DNA of 43,196 nt from DASUFZ01 sp035541475 (GTDB lineage: Bacteria; Myxococcota_A; UBA9160; SMWR01). The stretch spans positions 1-43,196 of the forward strand of contig DATKND010000032.1 in assembly GCA_035541475.1 (NCBI GenBank), written 5' to 3'. A program made the position numbers and the translations under genes. Below, in pieces: positions 17,498 to 24,733 of this stretch; within the stretch, counting starts at the first letter, position 1; every line of letters starts with the position of its first letter. The notes under the pieces are model-generated. The model was not told the DNA's origin, ran no database searches, and saw nothing but the letters and a program-made list of their open reading frames with translations.

Positions 17498-17550
17498 GCG
17501 GGCCTCCGGCGGCGCAGTCTCGCGGTGGCCCGCGCGAGCGTCAACGATTT

Positions 17551-17610
17551 CTCTGAACTTCGCTCGGCACACCCGTGCGATCTCCGCTCGGCTTCGCCTC
17601 GCTGCGCGCC
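17551..17610 (-). repeat. Dispersed repeat, copy A (60 bp)
   Basis: Read on the minus strand this begins GGCGCGCAGCGAGGCGAAGC and ends AGCGAAGTTCAGAG. It matches copy B (21304-21364) at about 55 of 61 positions. It sits in the divergent pfkB-purN intergenic region. The GCGAAGC core can form a very stable mini-hairpin. Confidence 0.75.
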
Positions 17611-17626
17611 GCCTGCGGCGGCTTGC

Positions 17627-17632
17627 TCTAAT
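17627..17632 (+). promoter_or_regulatory. -10-like box TCTAAT, 8 nt before purN
   Basis: TCTAAT differs from TATAAT at one position and ends 8 nt before the purN GTG. No ribosome-binding site is seen, so the transcript may be leaderless or nearly so. No convincing -35 was found, because the dispersed repeat copy A occupies the region just upstream. Confidence 0.4.
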
Positions 17633-17640
17633 CTGATCGC

Positions 17641-18264
17641 GTGCCGCCGCTGCGCATCGCCGTCCTGCTCTCGGGCGCAGGCACGAGCCTCGAGAATCTG
17701 CTCGGCGAGATCGACGCCGGACGCGTCGACGCGGAGGTCGTGTGCGTGCTCTCGTCGAAGACCGGCTCCGGCGGCCTCGAGCGCGCGCGGCGCCGCGGCA
17801 TTCCCGCGCGCGCGATTCCGCGCCGCGATCACCCCGACGTCGAGGCCTTCAACGACGCTCTGCACGCGGAGCTCGGCCGCCACGCCGTCGATCTGGTGGC
17901 GCTGCTCGGCTTCCTCTCGCCGTTTCGCGTGCGCGGCCGCTATGCCGGCCGCGTGATCAACGTGCACCCGGCGCTGATCCCCGCCTTCTGCGGCAAGGGC
18001 TTCTACGGGCACCGCGTGCACGAGGCGGTGCTCGAGTCGGGCGTCAAGCTCACGGGCGCGACCGTGCACTTCGCCGACGACGAGTACGACCACGGCCCGA
18101 TCATCCTCCAGGAGTCGGCGCCGGTGCGCGACGACGACACGCCCGACACGCTGGCGGCGCGCGTGCAGGCGGTGGAGCGCCGTCTCGTGCCCGAAGCGAT
18201 CCGACTGTTCGGCGAAGGGCGACTCGTGATCGAAGGCCGACGAGTTCGAATCAAGCCAGATTGA
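17641..18264 (+). CDS. purN: Phosphoribosylglycinamide formyltransferase PurN
   Basis: The 207-residue enzyme has the GART triad: N107 and H109 in VINVHPALIPAF and D150 in DEYDHGPIILQE. The N-terminus IAVLLSGAGTSLENLL replaces the more usual SGNGSN phosphate-binding stretch but keeps its spacing. It transfers a formyl group from 10-formyl-tetrahydrofolate to GAR in purine synthesis. No other pur gene lies nearby. The stop is only two bases upstream of the imuA -35 box, and read-through into imuA is possible. Confidence 0.94.
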   Translation: MPPLRIAVLLSGAGTSLENLLGEIDAGRVDAEVVCVLSSKTGSGGLERARRRGIPARAIPRRDHPDVEAFNDALHAELGRHAVDLVALLGFLSPFRVRGRYAGRVINVHPALIPAFCGKGFYGHRVHEAVLESGVKLTGATVHFADDEYDHGPIILQESAPVRDDDTPDTLAARVQAVERRLVPEAIRLFGEGRLVIEGRRVRIKPD

Positions 18265-18265
18265 C

Positions 18266-18304
18266 TTGACCCGGACACGAAACTAGAGCGAAAATCGCTC
18301 GGTG
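18266..18304 (+). promoter_or_regulatory. imuA promoter with palindromic operator over the -10 box
   Basis: TTGACC (18266-18271), an 18-bp spacer and GAAAAT (18290-18295) form a promoter whose start point falls on the imuA GTG at 18302. The perfect palindrome GAGCGA-AAA-TCGCTC (18286-18300) covers the -10 box. CGAAA is repeated 11 bp apart (18278, 18289). The 30 nt from 18278 are identical at 24 positions to the same place upstream of dnaE2. This is most simply a LexA-type SOS operator; the repressor is not in the window. Confidence 0.75.
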
Positions 18305-19006
18305 TCCCCCACCCCCGACGCGCGCGTCGATGCGTTGCTGCGCGACCTCGGCTCGCGGCTGCGTCGAGGCAGCCACGAGGCAGCGCGGCAGACGAGCGGC
18401 GGACGGCGCCACCCGACCGGTCTCACGGACGTCGACGCGCTGCTCGGAGGCGGCTTTCCGGCCGGGCGCCTGTGCGAGATCGCCGGCTCGCTCTCCTCGG
18501 GTCGCACCTCGCTCGCGCTCGCGCTGCTCTCGCAGGCCACCCGCGCGGGCGAGTGGACCGCGTTCGTCGACGCGGCGGACGCCTTCGATCCGTCCTCCGC
18601 GCACGCGGCGGGGATCACATTGCCGCGCGTGCTGTGGGTGCGACCGCAGGACTCGGGCCAGGCCGCGCGCGCCTGCGCGCGCCTGCTCGAGCTACGGGGC
18701 TTCGCCCTGATCGCGCTCGACCTGCCGCCGGCGTCGCGCGAACGAGCGCTGCCGCCGGCGGCCTGGCAACGGCTCGCGCGCGCCGCGGCGGCGAGCGGGA
18801 CCTCCCTCGTCGTGCTCTCCGAGCAGCGGCTCACGGGCACGTCGAGCTCGCTCGTGCTCGAGACGCGCTGCGCGCGCGCACGGTGGAGCGGCATGCCGGC
18901 GCTGCTAGAAGGGCTCGAGATCGAGGCGCAGGTGGCGCGAGCGCGCGAGGGTCTTGCGCGGCGCATCGCAGCGGTGCGCCTGTGCGCGGCGTCGCGCGCG
19001 GCTTGA
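18302..19006 (+). CDS. imuA: ImuA, RecA-like mutasome accessory protein
   Basis: The 234-residue protein has the ImuA/RecA-like core: HPTGLTDVDALLGGGFPAG followed by a P-loop-like EIAGSLSSGRTSLALALL (G62-T69), in which the usual Lys is Arg. It lacks the full RecA C-terminus. In other bacteria ImuA works with ImuB and DnaE2 in damage-induced mutagenesis; position next to imuB supports the call. There is no ribosome-binding site, and the GTG start coincides with the predicted transcription start. The gene ends 9 bp before imuB. Confidence 0.9.
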   Translation: MSPTPDARVDALLRDLGSRLRRGSHEAARQTSGGRRHPTGLTDVDALLGGGFPAGRLCEIAGSLSSGRTSLALALLSQATRAGEWTAFVDAADAFDPSSAHAAGITLPRVLWVRPQDSGQAARACARLLELRGFALIALDLPPASRERALPPAAWQRLARAAAASGTSLVVLSEQRLTGTSSSLVLETRCARARWSGMPALLEGLEIEAQVARAREGLARRIAAVRLCAASRAA

Positions 19007-19015
19007 CGTGCCGGC

Positions 19016-20545
19016 ATGGCGCGAAGCGGTGCCGCGAGCTGTGCCTGCCTGCTGGTGGTCGACCTGCCGCGAGCCGCCGCGCTGCGCGCGCAGTCGGACC
19101 TCTCGGGCCGGCCCTTCGCCTTGAGCTCGGGCGCAGGCGGACGCGCCGAGATCGTATCGGTCTCGCCGGAGGCGATCCGGCACGGTGTACGCCGGGGACA
19201 CAGCGTGGCCGAGGCGCGCAGCCTGTGCGCCGCGCTCGACGTGCAGGTCGTCTCGCCGGCGCTCGAGGAGGCGGCGCGTGCCGCGCTGCTCGACGCCGCG
19301 CTCTCCTGCTCGCCGCGTGCGGAGCTCGAGCCGCGCCGCGCCGGTCCCTATGCGGGCGAGGCCGCCGTCAGCGCCGACGCCTCGGGTGTCGCGTCGTTCT
19401 TCCACGGCGAGGCCGGCTTCGCCACGGCGCTCGCGCAACGCGCCGCGGCCGTCGGGCTGCCGGCGCGTGTCGCCGTCGCGAGCTCGCGCGGCGTGGCGCG
19501 CATCGCGGCGCGCCGCCTCGAGGCCGACGGTGAGACGCGCCTGCTCGCGGCGGGCGACGAGGCGGCGTTCCTGGCGCCGCTGCCCGTCGACGTGCTCGAT
19601 CCCGACGACGCGCTGGCCGAGCGGCTGACGCGCTTCGGCATCCACACGCTGCGCGATCTGCTGCGGCTGCCGCAGAGATCGCTCGCCGCACGGCTCGGCC
19701 CCGCGGCGATCTCGCTCGCGGCGCAGGCGCGCGGACAGTGCGACCTGCCTCCGCCCGCCGCGCCCGCCGAGACGCGCTTCGTCGAGTCGATCGACCTCGA
19801 GTACCCCGCGGATCGGCTCGAGCCGCTGCTCTTCGCCCTGCAAGGGCTGCTCTCGCGACTGCTCGCGCGCCTCGAGGTCCGGCACCTCGCCTGTGACGAG
19901 CTCACGCTCGCGCTCGATTTCGCGGGCGGCGGCCGCGACGTGCGACGCATCGGGGTGTCAGCGCCGACGCGCGAGCTGCGCGTGCTCGCGCGGCTCGCGG
20001 CCCAGTCGCTCGAGTCGCAGCCGCCGCGCGCCGCCATCTGTGGCGCGGGGCTCGAGACCCGAGGCGCGCCGCTGCGCCGCGATCAGCTCGATCTCTTCCG
20101 CCCGCCGGGTCCCGCACCCGGGGCGCTCGCGCCGGCGCTCGCCGAGCTCGCGAGCCTGTGCGGCGCCTCGCGCGTCGGCGCGCCCGCGCTCGCCGATCAT
20201 CATCACCCCGACGCGCTTGCGACCCGGCCCTTCGCGCCCTCGTCCGGCGACGTCGCGCCGGCTGCCGACGCCGGAGACTTCCGGCTCGCGCTGCGGCGAC
20301 TGCGGCCGCCTGCCCCCGCCGAGGTGCAACTGCGGTCGGGACACCCCAGTCGGATCCGCAGCGCGGTGTGCAGCGGTCGCGTGCTCCGCTGCGCGGGCCC
20401 ATGGCGCACCACCGGCGGCTGGTGGTCCCGCGACGGGCGCTTCGCGTTCGATCACTTCGATGTACAGACCGAGGACGGCATCGTCGTCCGTCTGCGCTAC
20501 GACCACGTCGCAAAGACGTGGCAGGTAGACGGCGTCTATGACTGA
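19016..20545 (+). CDS. imuB: ImuB, catalytically inactive Y-family polymerase-like protein
   Basis: The 509-residue protein follows the Y-family layout but has lost active-site acids. The first motif reads VVDLPRAAAL (D16 kept, second acid gone), and the second reads SADASGVASFF instead of S-x-DEA, so E is replaced by A122. Helix-hairpin-helix sequence (FGIHTLRDLLRLPQRSLAAR) and a C-terminal tail follow. ImuB is a clamp-binding hub that brings ImuA and DnaE2 to damaged DNA. Compare the intact acids in dinB of this window (HADMDAFYA, LSLDEAFLDL). It is co-transcribed with imuA, while dnaE2 lies 8.4 kb away. Confidence 0.9.
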   Translation: MARSGAASCACLLVVDLPRAAALRAQSDLSGRPFALSSGAGGRAEIVSVSPEAIRHGVRRGHSVAEARSLCAALDVQVVSPALEEAARAALLDAALSCSPRAELEPRRAGPYAGEAAVSADASGVASFFHGEAGFATALAQRAAAVGLPARVAVASSRGVARIAARRLEADGETRLLAAGDEAAFLAPLPVDVLDPDDALAERLTRFGIHTLRDLLRLPQRSLAARLGPAAISLAAQARGQCDLPPPAAPAETRFVESIDLEYPADRLEPLLFALQGLLSRLLARLEVRHLACDELTLALDFAGGGRDVRRIGVSAPTRELRVLARLAAQSLESQPPRAAICGAGLETRGAPLRRDQLDLFRPPGPAPGALAPALAELASLCGASRVGAPALADHHHPDALATRPFAPSSGDVAPAADAGDFRLALRRLRPPAPAEVQLRSGHPSRIRSAVCSGRVLRCAGPWRTTGGWWSRDGRFAFDHFDVQTEDGIVVRLRYDHVAKTWQVDGVYD

Positions 20546-20680
20546 AAAAGCTGCGTAAAATCGCTCTCGCGCGGTCCCGCCCCACGGATCTTCGGCTAGA
20601 GTCCGGATCCACCGCCGACCGTCCGACCCGCCTCCTCCTTCACCTCATCGATCGCGACCCCGACATCTCCGGAGGACCCG

Positions 20681-21277
20681 ATGCCTTCGCTCGATCGGAT
20701 GCGCCCGCAACCGGATGACCGCCTCGCCTTCTTCCAGGGCTTCCTGCGCAAGCCCATGCAGGTCGGATCCATCATTCCGAGCTCGCGCTTCCTCGAGCGC
20801 CGCATCGCCCGCGCCGCCGGGATCGAGCGCGCGCACCTCGTCGTGGAGCTCGGCCCGGGCACCGGCGGCACCACGCGCGCGCTGCTCCGCCACATGCGAC
20901 CCGACGCGACCTTGCTCGCGATCGAGATCGACCCGCACTTCGTGTCCGTGCTGCGCCGCCTGAATCACGATCCGCGCCTGATCGTGCACGAGGGCAGCGC
21001 CACCGACGTCCGCCAGATCCTCGCGAAGTACGAGTTCGGCGCGCCCGACGTGGTCCTCTCGGGCATCCCGTTCTCGACCATGACCCGCCCGCTCGGCCGC
21101 GAGATCATCCGGAGCGTCCACGATTCGCTCGAGCCCGGCGGCGTCTTCGTCGCCTACCAGGTGCGCGACCGCGTGAAGATCCTCGGCTCCGAGGTCTTCG
21201 GCCGCGCGCGAACCGACATGGTGCTGCTGAACGTCCCGCCGATGCGGGTCTATCGCTGGGAGAAGCAGGCGCGATAG
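20681..21277 (+). CDS. Class I SAM-dependent methyltransferase, phospholipid N-methyltransferase (PmtA)-like
   Basis: The 198-residue protein starts with the signature found in bacterial phospholipid N-methyltransferases (FFQGFLRKPMQVGSIIPSS, about 17-36). The SAM-binding motif I is VVELGPGTGGTTRALL, with a following acidic LLAIEIDPHF and a motif IV VVLSGIPFSTM. PmtA makes phosphatidylcholine from phosphatidylethanolamine at the inner membrane; the same fold is shared with rRNA adenine methyltransferases, so the substrate is inferred. The ATG has GGAGG 5 nt upstream. Repeat copy B lies just downstream. Confidence 0.8.
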   Translation: MPSLDRMRPQPDDRLAFFQGFLRKPMQVGSIIPSSRFLERRIARAAGIERAHLVVELGPGTGGTTRALLRHMRPDATLLAIEIDPHFVSVLRRLNHDPRLIVHEGSATDVRQILAKYEFGAPDVVLSGIPFSTMTRPLGREIIRSVHDSLEPGGVFVAYQVRDRVKILGSEVFGRARTDMVLLNVPPMRVYRWEKQAR

Positions 21278-21303
21278 CGCGCCCAGCGAGCAGCCAGCCG
21301 TCT

Positions 21304-21390
21304 GGCGCGCAGCGAGGCGAAGCCGAGCGAAAGATCGCACGGGCTTGTCGAGCGAAGTTCAGGGGTCGAGACCCGGCCTCGCCAGGCCTC
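21304..21390 (+). repeat. Dispersed repeat, copy B (61-bp core, similarity to copy C extends to about 21390)
   Basis: The core GGCGCGCAGCGAGGCGAAGC ... CGAGCGAAGTTCAGGG (21304-21364) matches copy A. The next 25 bp resemble the flank of copy C (shared GACCCGG and CAGGC) and contain the hairpin GGGT-CGAG-ACCC (21363-21374), which could end transcription between the convergent pmtA-like and P450 genes. The direct repeat CGAGCGAA flanks the segment missing from copy C. Confidence 0.75.
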
Positions 21391-21405
21391 CAACGCGCGC
21401 TGGCG

Positions 21406-22677
21406 TCACGCCGCCTCGACTCGCAGCGGCAGCCGCTTGGGTCCGCGCACGATGTACGAGTCGACGTACTGGACGCGCGGCTCCATCCGCTCGTAGGCGC
21501 TGAAGCGCGGCAGCAGCTCTTCGAGCGCGACACGCGCCTCGAGGCGCGCGAGCGATGCGCCCAGGCAGAAGTGGATGCCCAGGCCGAAGGCCAGGTGCCC
21601 CTGCGTGTTGCGCGACGGATCGAAGCGATCCGCATGTGCGAATTGCGCCTCGTCGCGGTTGGCCGAGCCGATCAACGGCATCACGGTCGCGCCGGCGGGG
21701 ATCTTCACGCCGCCGAGCTCGACGTCCTGGCGCGCCTCGCGGAACAGGAACTGGATCGGGCTGTCGTAGCGCAGCGCTTCCTCCACGAGAGCCGGGATGC
21801 GCGTCGGGTCGCGGCGTACGCGCTCGAGCTCGCGCGGATGCTCCATCAGCGCGATCAGCGCGTTGCCGAGCAGGTTCGTCGTGGTCTCGTTGCCCGCGAC
21901 GAGCAGCAGCAGGGTGAACATCGCCACCTCGACGGACGTCAACGCGGTCTCGCCGTCCTCCGCGCGAATCAACACGGACACGAGATCGTTCCCGGGGCTC
22001 GTCCGACGCTGCTCGACGACACCCATGATGTAGCGGGAGAGACTCGAGACTCCCTCCAGCACGTCCGCGGCTCGGAGCGCGCCGGCGCCGCCGCCGCCCG
22101 TCACCGCGACCGCGCAATCCGACCAGCGCTTGAAATCGCTGCTGCGCTCGGGCTCGACGCCGAGGAGCTCGGCGATCACCGTTACCGGCAGCGGCACGAA
22201 GAACTGCGAGACCATGTCGAAGTCGGCCTTGCCGTCGAGGTGCGCGAGCGCCGCGCGCGCGATCGCGCGCACGCGGGCGTCGAGGTCGGAGATGCGTCGC
22301 GGCGTGAAGCCGCGGTTCACCAGATTCCGCATCGGGCCGTGCACGGGCGGATCCACGGCGATCAGCGAGCGCGAGGCGAGCTGGGTCTCGATCGTGATGG
22401 GCATCGCCTTCAGCAGCTCGGCGATGCGCGCCGCCTCGGAGGGCTCCCGCACGGCGCTGGCAAGCGCCGTCGCAAAACCGCCGGACGTCGCGGACAGCAT
22501 CGCGCGCGACGAGAAGAGTTCCGGGTGGCGCAGCACGTACGCCACGTCGGCGTAGCGCGCGACCGCGTAGGCCCCGTCCGCGAGCTTCGTCACCGGGCTG
22601 TGACGGCGGAGCTCGGCGTACATCGGATACGGATCGTCGCGGTGCGAATTGCTGTAGGGATCGAAGGCGAGATTCAC
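21406..22677 (-). CDS. Cytochrome P450 (bacterial CYP, soluble)
   Basis: The 423-residue protein has all P450 hallmarks: the I-helix oxygen-activation stretch LLLVAGNETTTNLLGNAL, the K-helix ExxR in EEALRYDSP, and the haem loop F364-GLGIHFCLGASLAR with Cys371 as thiolate ligand. It has no membrane anchor, so it is a soluble class I enzyme that needs a ferredoxin and reductase, which are not encoded here. The substrate is unknown; steroid or fatty-acid type substrates are common in such families. The GTG start overlaps the tetR stop by four bases (GTGA), which makes it the likely regulated target of that TetR. Confidence 0.95.
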   Translation of the reverse strand: MNLAFDPYSNSHRDDPYPMYAELRRHSPVTKLADGAYAVARYADVAYVLRHPELFSSRAMLSATSGGFATALASAVREPSEAARIAELLKAMPITIETQLASRSLIAVDPPVHGPMRNLVNRGFTPRRISDLDARVRAIARAALAHLDGKADFDMVSQFFVPLPVTVIAELLGVEPERSSDFKRWSDCAVAVTGGGGAGALRAADVLEGVSSLSRYIMGVVEQRRTSPGNDLVSVLIRAEDGETALTSVEVAMFTLLLLVAGNETTTNLLGNALIALMEHPRELERVRRDPTRIPALVEEALRYDSPIQFLFREARQDVELGGVKIPAGATVMPLIGSANRDEAQFAHADRFDPSRNTQGHLAFGLGIHFCLGASLARLEARVALEELLPRFSAYERMEPRVQYVDSYIVRGPKRLPLRVEAA

Positions 22678-23339
22678 GGGTTCCTCCGCGTGCGGCGAGG
22701 TGCGCGAGCGGGCGCGCCCGCCACCTCGCCGACGAGATGCGGCCAGTCCTCGGGACGCAGCAGGCCGTAGAGCAGCAGACGCTTCAGCTCGCGCGCGAGC
22801 CGCGCCGTGGCAGCGCGCCGCGCGGCCGCGTCCTCGAACTCGATGCGCGCGTGGAGCGGCCAGAGCACGGCCACGCCCATCATCAGGTGGCCGAGCATCT
22901 CGGGGTCCGCGTCGCCGCGCGCGCCGCCGCCCTCCATCAGCCCGCGCGTCTCCTGGAGAAAGAGCTCCATGCCCGCGCGCGGAATCGGCGTCTCGGACAG
23001 CAGCCAGTGGAGCGCGAGGCGCGCGAGCTCCGGATGCTCCAGGAAGTAGCCGGCGATCGCGTCGATGTGCTCGACGATCGGCCGCTGGCCCTCGAGGTAG
23101 CTCGCGACCTCGGCGATCAGCTCCTCGGTCACGGCGCGCACGAGATCGTCGCGCGTGCGGAAATGCTGGTAGGCGGTGGTGCGGTTGATGCCGGCCGCGT
23201 GCGCGACGCCGGAGACCGTCAGGCTCTCGGGCCCGCGCTCCGCCATCAGCCGGCGCGCGGCGCCGACGATGCGCCGCCGCGTGTGCTGGAAGTCGCTGCG
23301 ACGCTCGCGCCGCGGCGGCGTCGGGTCCTGGACCGGCAT
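22674..23339 (-). CDS. TetR-family regulator of the P450 operon
   Basis: The 221-residue protein has the TetR helix-turn-helix near residues 38-61 (SGVAHAAGINRTTAYQHFRT) and a divergent helical ligand domain. The ATG is chosen over a GTG six codons earlier because GAAGGG lies 6 nt upstream. It is coupled to the P450 by a GTGA overlap. A 26-bp near-perfect palindrome over its -10 box (23368-23393) indicates autorepression, with induction by a ligand that may be the P450 substrate. Confidence 0.92.
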   Translation of the reverse strand: MPVQDPTPPRRERRSDFQHTRRRIVGAARRLMAERGPESLTVSGVAHAAGINRTTAYQHFRTRDDLVRAVTEELIAEVASYLEGQRPIVEHIDAIAGYFLEHPELARLALHWLLSETPIPRAGMELFLQETRGLMEGGGARGDADPEMLGHLMMGVAVLWPLHARIEFEDAAARRAATARLARELKRLLLYGLLRPEDWPHLVGEVAGAPARAPRRTRRNP

Positions 23340-23363
23340 GCCCGACCCTTCTAGCACGGTCCG

Positions 23364-23393
23364 ATCATAAAATCAACAACGCTGTCGATTTTA
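23364..23393 (-). promoter_or_regulatory. tetR-P450 promoter with 26-bp inverted repeat operator
   Basis: The arms TAAAATCAACA (23368-23378) and TGTCGATTTTA (23383-23393) pair with one mismatch around ACGC. On the minus strand a TATGAT -10 box (23364-23369) overlaps the inner edge, and the tetR ATG follows 24 bp after it. The left arm reaches the last codon of dinB. The TetR encoded next to it is the obvious binder. Confidence 0.7.
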
Positions 23394-24656
23394 ACGGCGT
23401 CGATCTCGAGATTCGGACTCCGAGCCCGCCCGTTCGCCCCGCTTGATCTGGAGCGAGAGTCCCGCGCGCTCGGCGTGGCGCGGCTCGCCGCGCACGACGG
23501 CGTCGTCGCCGAACCGATCGGCGATGCGGTCGAGCGCGCGGTTGAGGCGCTCGCGCTGCGCCTGCGCGCGCGGCTTCCCAAAGAGCGCGAGCTGCGCGTC
23601 GCGCGGCGCGATGCCGGTCGCACCGACACCGAGCAGGCGAACCGGCTCGGCGAGCCCCGAGCGCGCGAGCAGAGCGCGCGCGGTCGTCGCGAAGACCAGA
23701 CCATCGTCGCTCGGTTCGGGCAAGGTCACGCGCCGCGTCCAGAGCGGGAAGCCGCGCGCGCCCGGCGCGACGCGCCGCGCGAGCTTGAGCTTCAAAACCA
23801 CCGTGCGCGCGACCACGCCGTCGCGACGGAGGCGTCGCGCCACGGAATCCGCGTGCGTGCCGATCGCGCTCTCGAGCACGACGCGGTCGGAGACGTCGCG
23901 GGCGAAGGTGTTCTCCTCGCTGTATGACACCGCTTCGCGATACGGGTCGACCTCGGAGAGATCGCGCCCGCGGCCGAGCCGCGCGAGCGCGAGTCCCCAC
24001 GAACCGAGCACGCGCCGCAGCCGCTCGGGGTCGGCGCGCACGAGGTCGCCGATCGTCTCGAAGCCCGCACGCAGCAGCCGCTCCTCGCCGACGGGTCCCA
24101 CGCCCCAGAGCCGGCGCACCGGCAGCGGCGCCAGGAACTCCCGCACCGCGTCGGGCGCTACCTCGAGCAGGCCATCCGGCTTGGCCAGGTCGCTCGCGAT
24201 CTTCGCCACGAGCTTCACCGGCGCGATCCCGACCGACACCGCGAGACCGCGCTCGCCGCGAACCTCCGCGCGCAGACGCACCGCGGTGTCGCGCGGCGGG
24301 CCGTGCAGCCGCTCCGTGCCGGTCAGATCGAGGAAGGCCTCGTCGAGGGACAGCCCCTCTACCGCCGGCGTGAAGCGCGCGAAGATCTCGAAGATGCGCC
24401 GCGACTCGTCGGCGTAGCGCCGCATCGAGCCCGACAGGAAGACGCCCTGCGGGCAGAGCCTGCGCGCCTGCGCCGTCGGCATCGCCGAGTGCACACCGAA
24501 GACACGCGCCTCGTAGCTCGCGGCGCTGACGACTCCGCGATTCCCGGTGCCGCCGACGATCACGGGTCGCCCGCGCAGCGAGGGATCGTCGCGCTGCTCG
24601 ATCGACGCGTAGAAGGCGTCCATGTCGGCGTGCAGGATCACGCGCGGCCGCGACAT
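23391..24656 (-). CDS. dinB: DNA polymerase IV (DinB), Y-family translesion polymerase
   Basis: The 421-residue enzyme is a complete DinB: catalytic acids in ILHADMDAFYASIE and EGLSLDEAFLDLTG, the SYEARVFGVHSAMP fingers segment, thumb helix-hairpin-helix (FETIGDLVRADPERLRRVLG) and little finger. The C-terminus is longer and basic (QIKRGERAG). It copies past lesions with low fidelity. It lies between the two halves of the imuAB/dnaE2 system but lacks their operator. The ATG has no ribosome-binding site; TATCCT lies 8 nt upstream within an inverted repeat shared with the divergent pepF promoter. Confidence 0.95.
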   Translation of the reverse strand: MSRPRVILHADMDAFYASIEQRDDPSLRGRPVIVGGTGNRGVVSAASYEARVFGVHSAMPTAQARRLCPQGVFLSGSMRRYADESRRIFEIFARFTPAVEGLSLDEAFLDLTGTERLHGPPRDTAVRLRAEVRGERGLAVSVGIAPVKLVAKIASDLAKPDGLLEVAPDAVREFLAPLPVRRLWGVGPVGEERLLRAGFETIGDLVRADPERLRRVLGSWGLALARLGRGRDLSEVDPYREAVSYSEENTFARDVSDRVVLESAIGTHADSVARRLRRDGVVARTVVLKLKLARRVAPGARGFPLWTRRVTLPEPSDDGLVFATTARALLARSGLAEPVRLLGVGATGIAPRDAQLALFGKPRAQAQRERLNRALDRIADRFGDDAVVRGEPRHAERAGLSLQIKRGERAGSESESRDRRR

Positions 24657-24663
24657 CGCGTCC

Positions 24664-24712
24664 GAGGATACGCTCGCCGCCGACGCCCGGCGCGCGCTTG
24701 CGAGGTATCCTC
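24664..24712. promoter_or_regulatory. Inverted repeat carrying -10 boxes for divergent dinB and pepF
   Basis: GAGGATAC(G)CTCGC (24664-24677) pairs with GCGAGGTATCCTC (24700-24712), leaving a one-base bulge and a 22-bp centre. Each arm contains TATCCT reading outward. On the minus strand it ends 8 nt before the dinB ATG. On the plus strand it lies 23 nt before pepF. The layout suits a shared operator for two divergent promoters, though an RNA hairpin is also possible. Confidence 0.5.
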
Positions 24713-24733
24713 TTGCGCTCTCGAGGGAGCGCG

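Noticed and set aside
19016..20545. imuB as an active Y-family polymerase
   Set aside because: The second metal-binding acid pair is broken (DA in place of DE) and the first motif lacks its second acid, as in ImuB proteins.
20546..20680. TAAAATCGC near 20559 as another copy of the imuA/dnaE2 operator
   Set aside because: It lacks the palindromic arms and the CGAAA direct repeat and is 110 bp from the next start.
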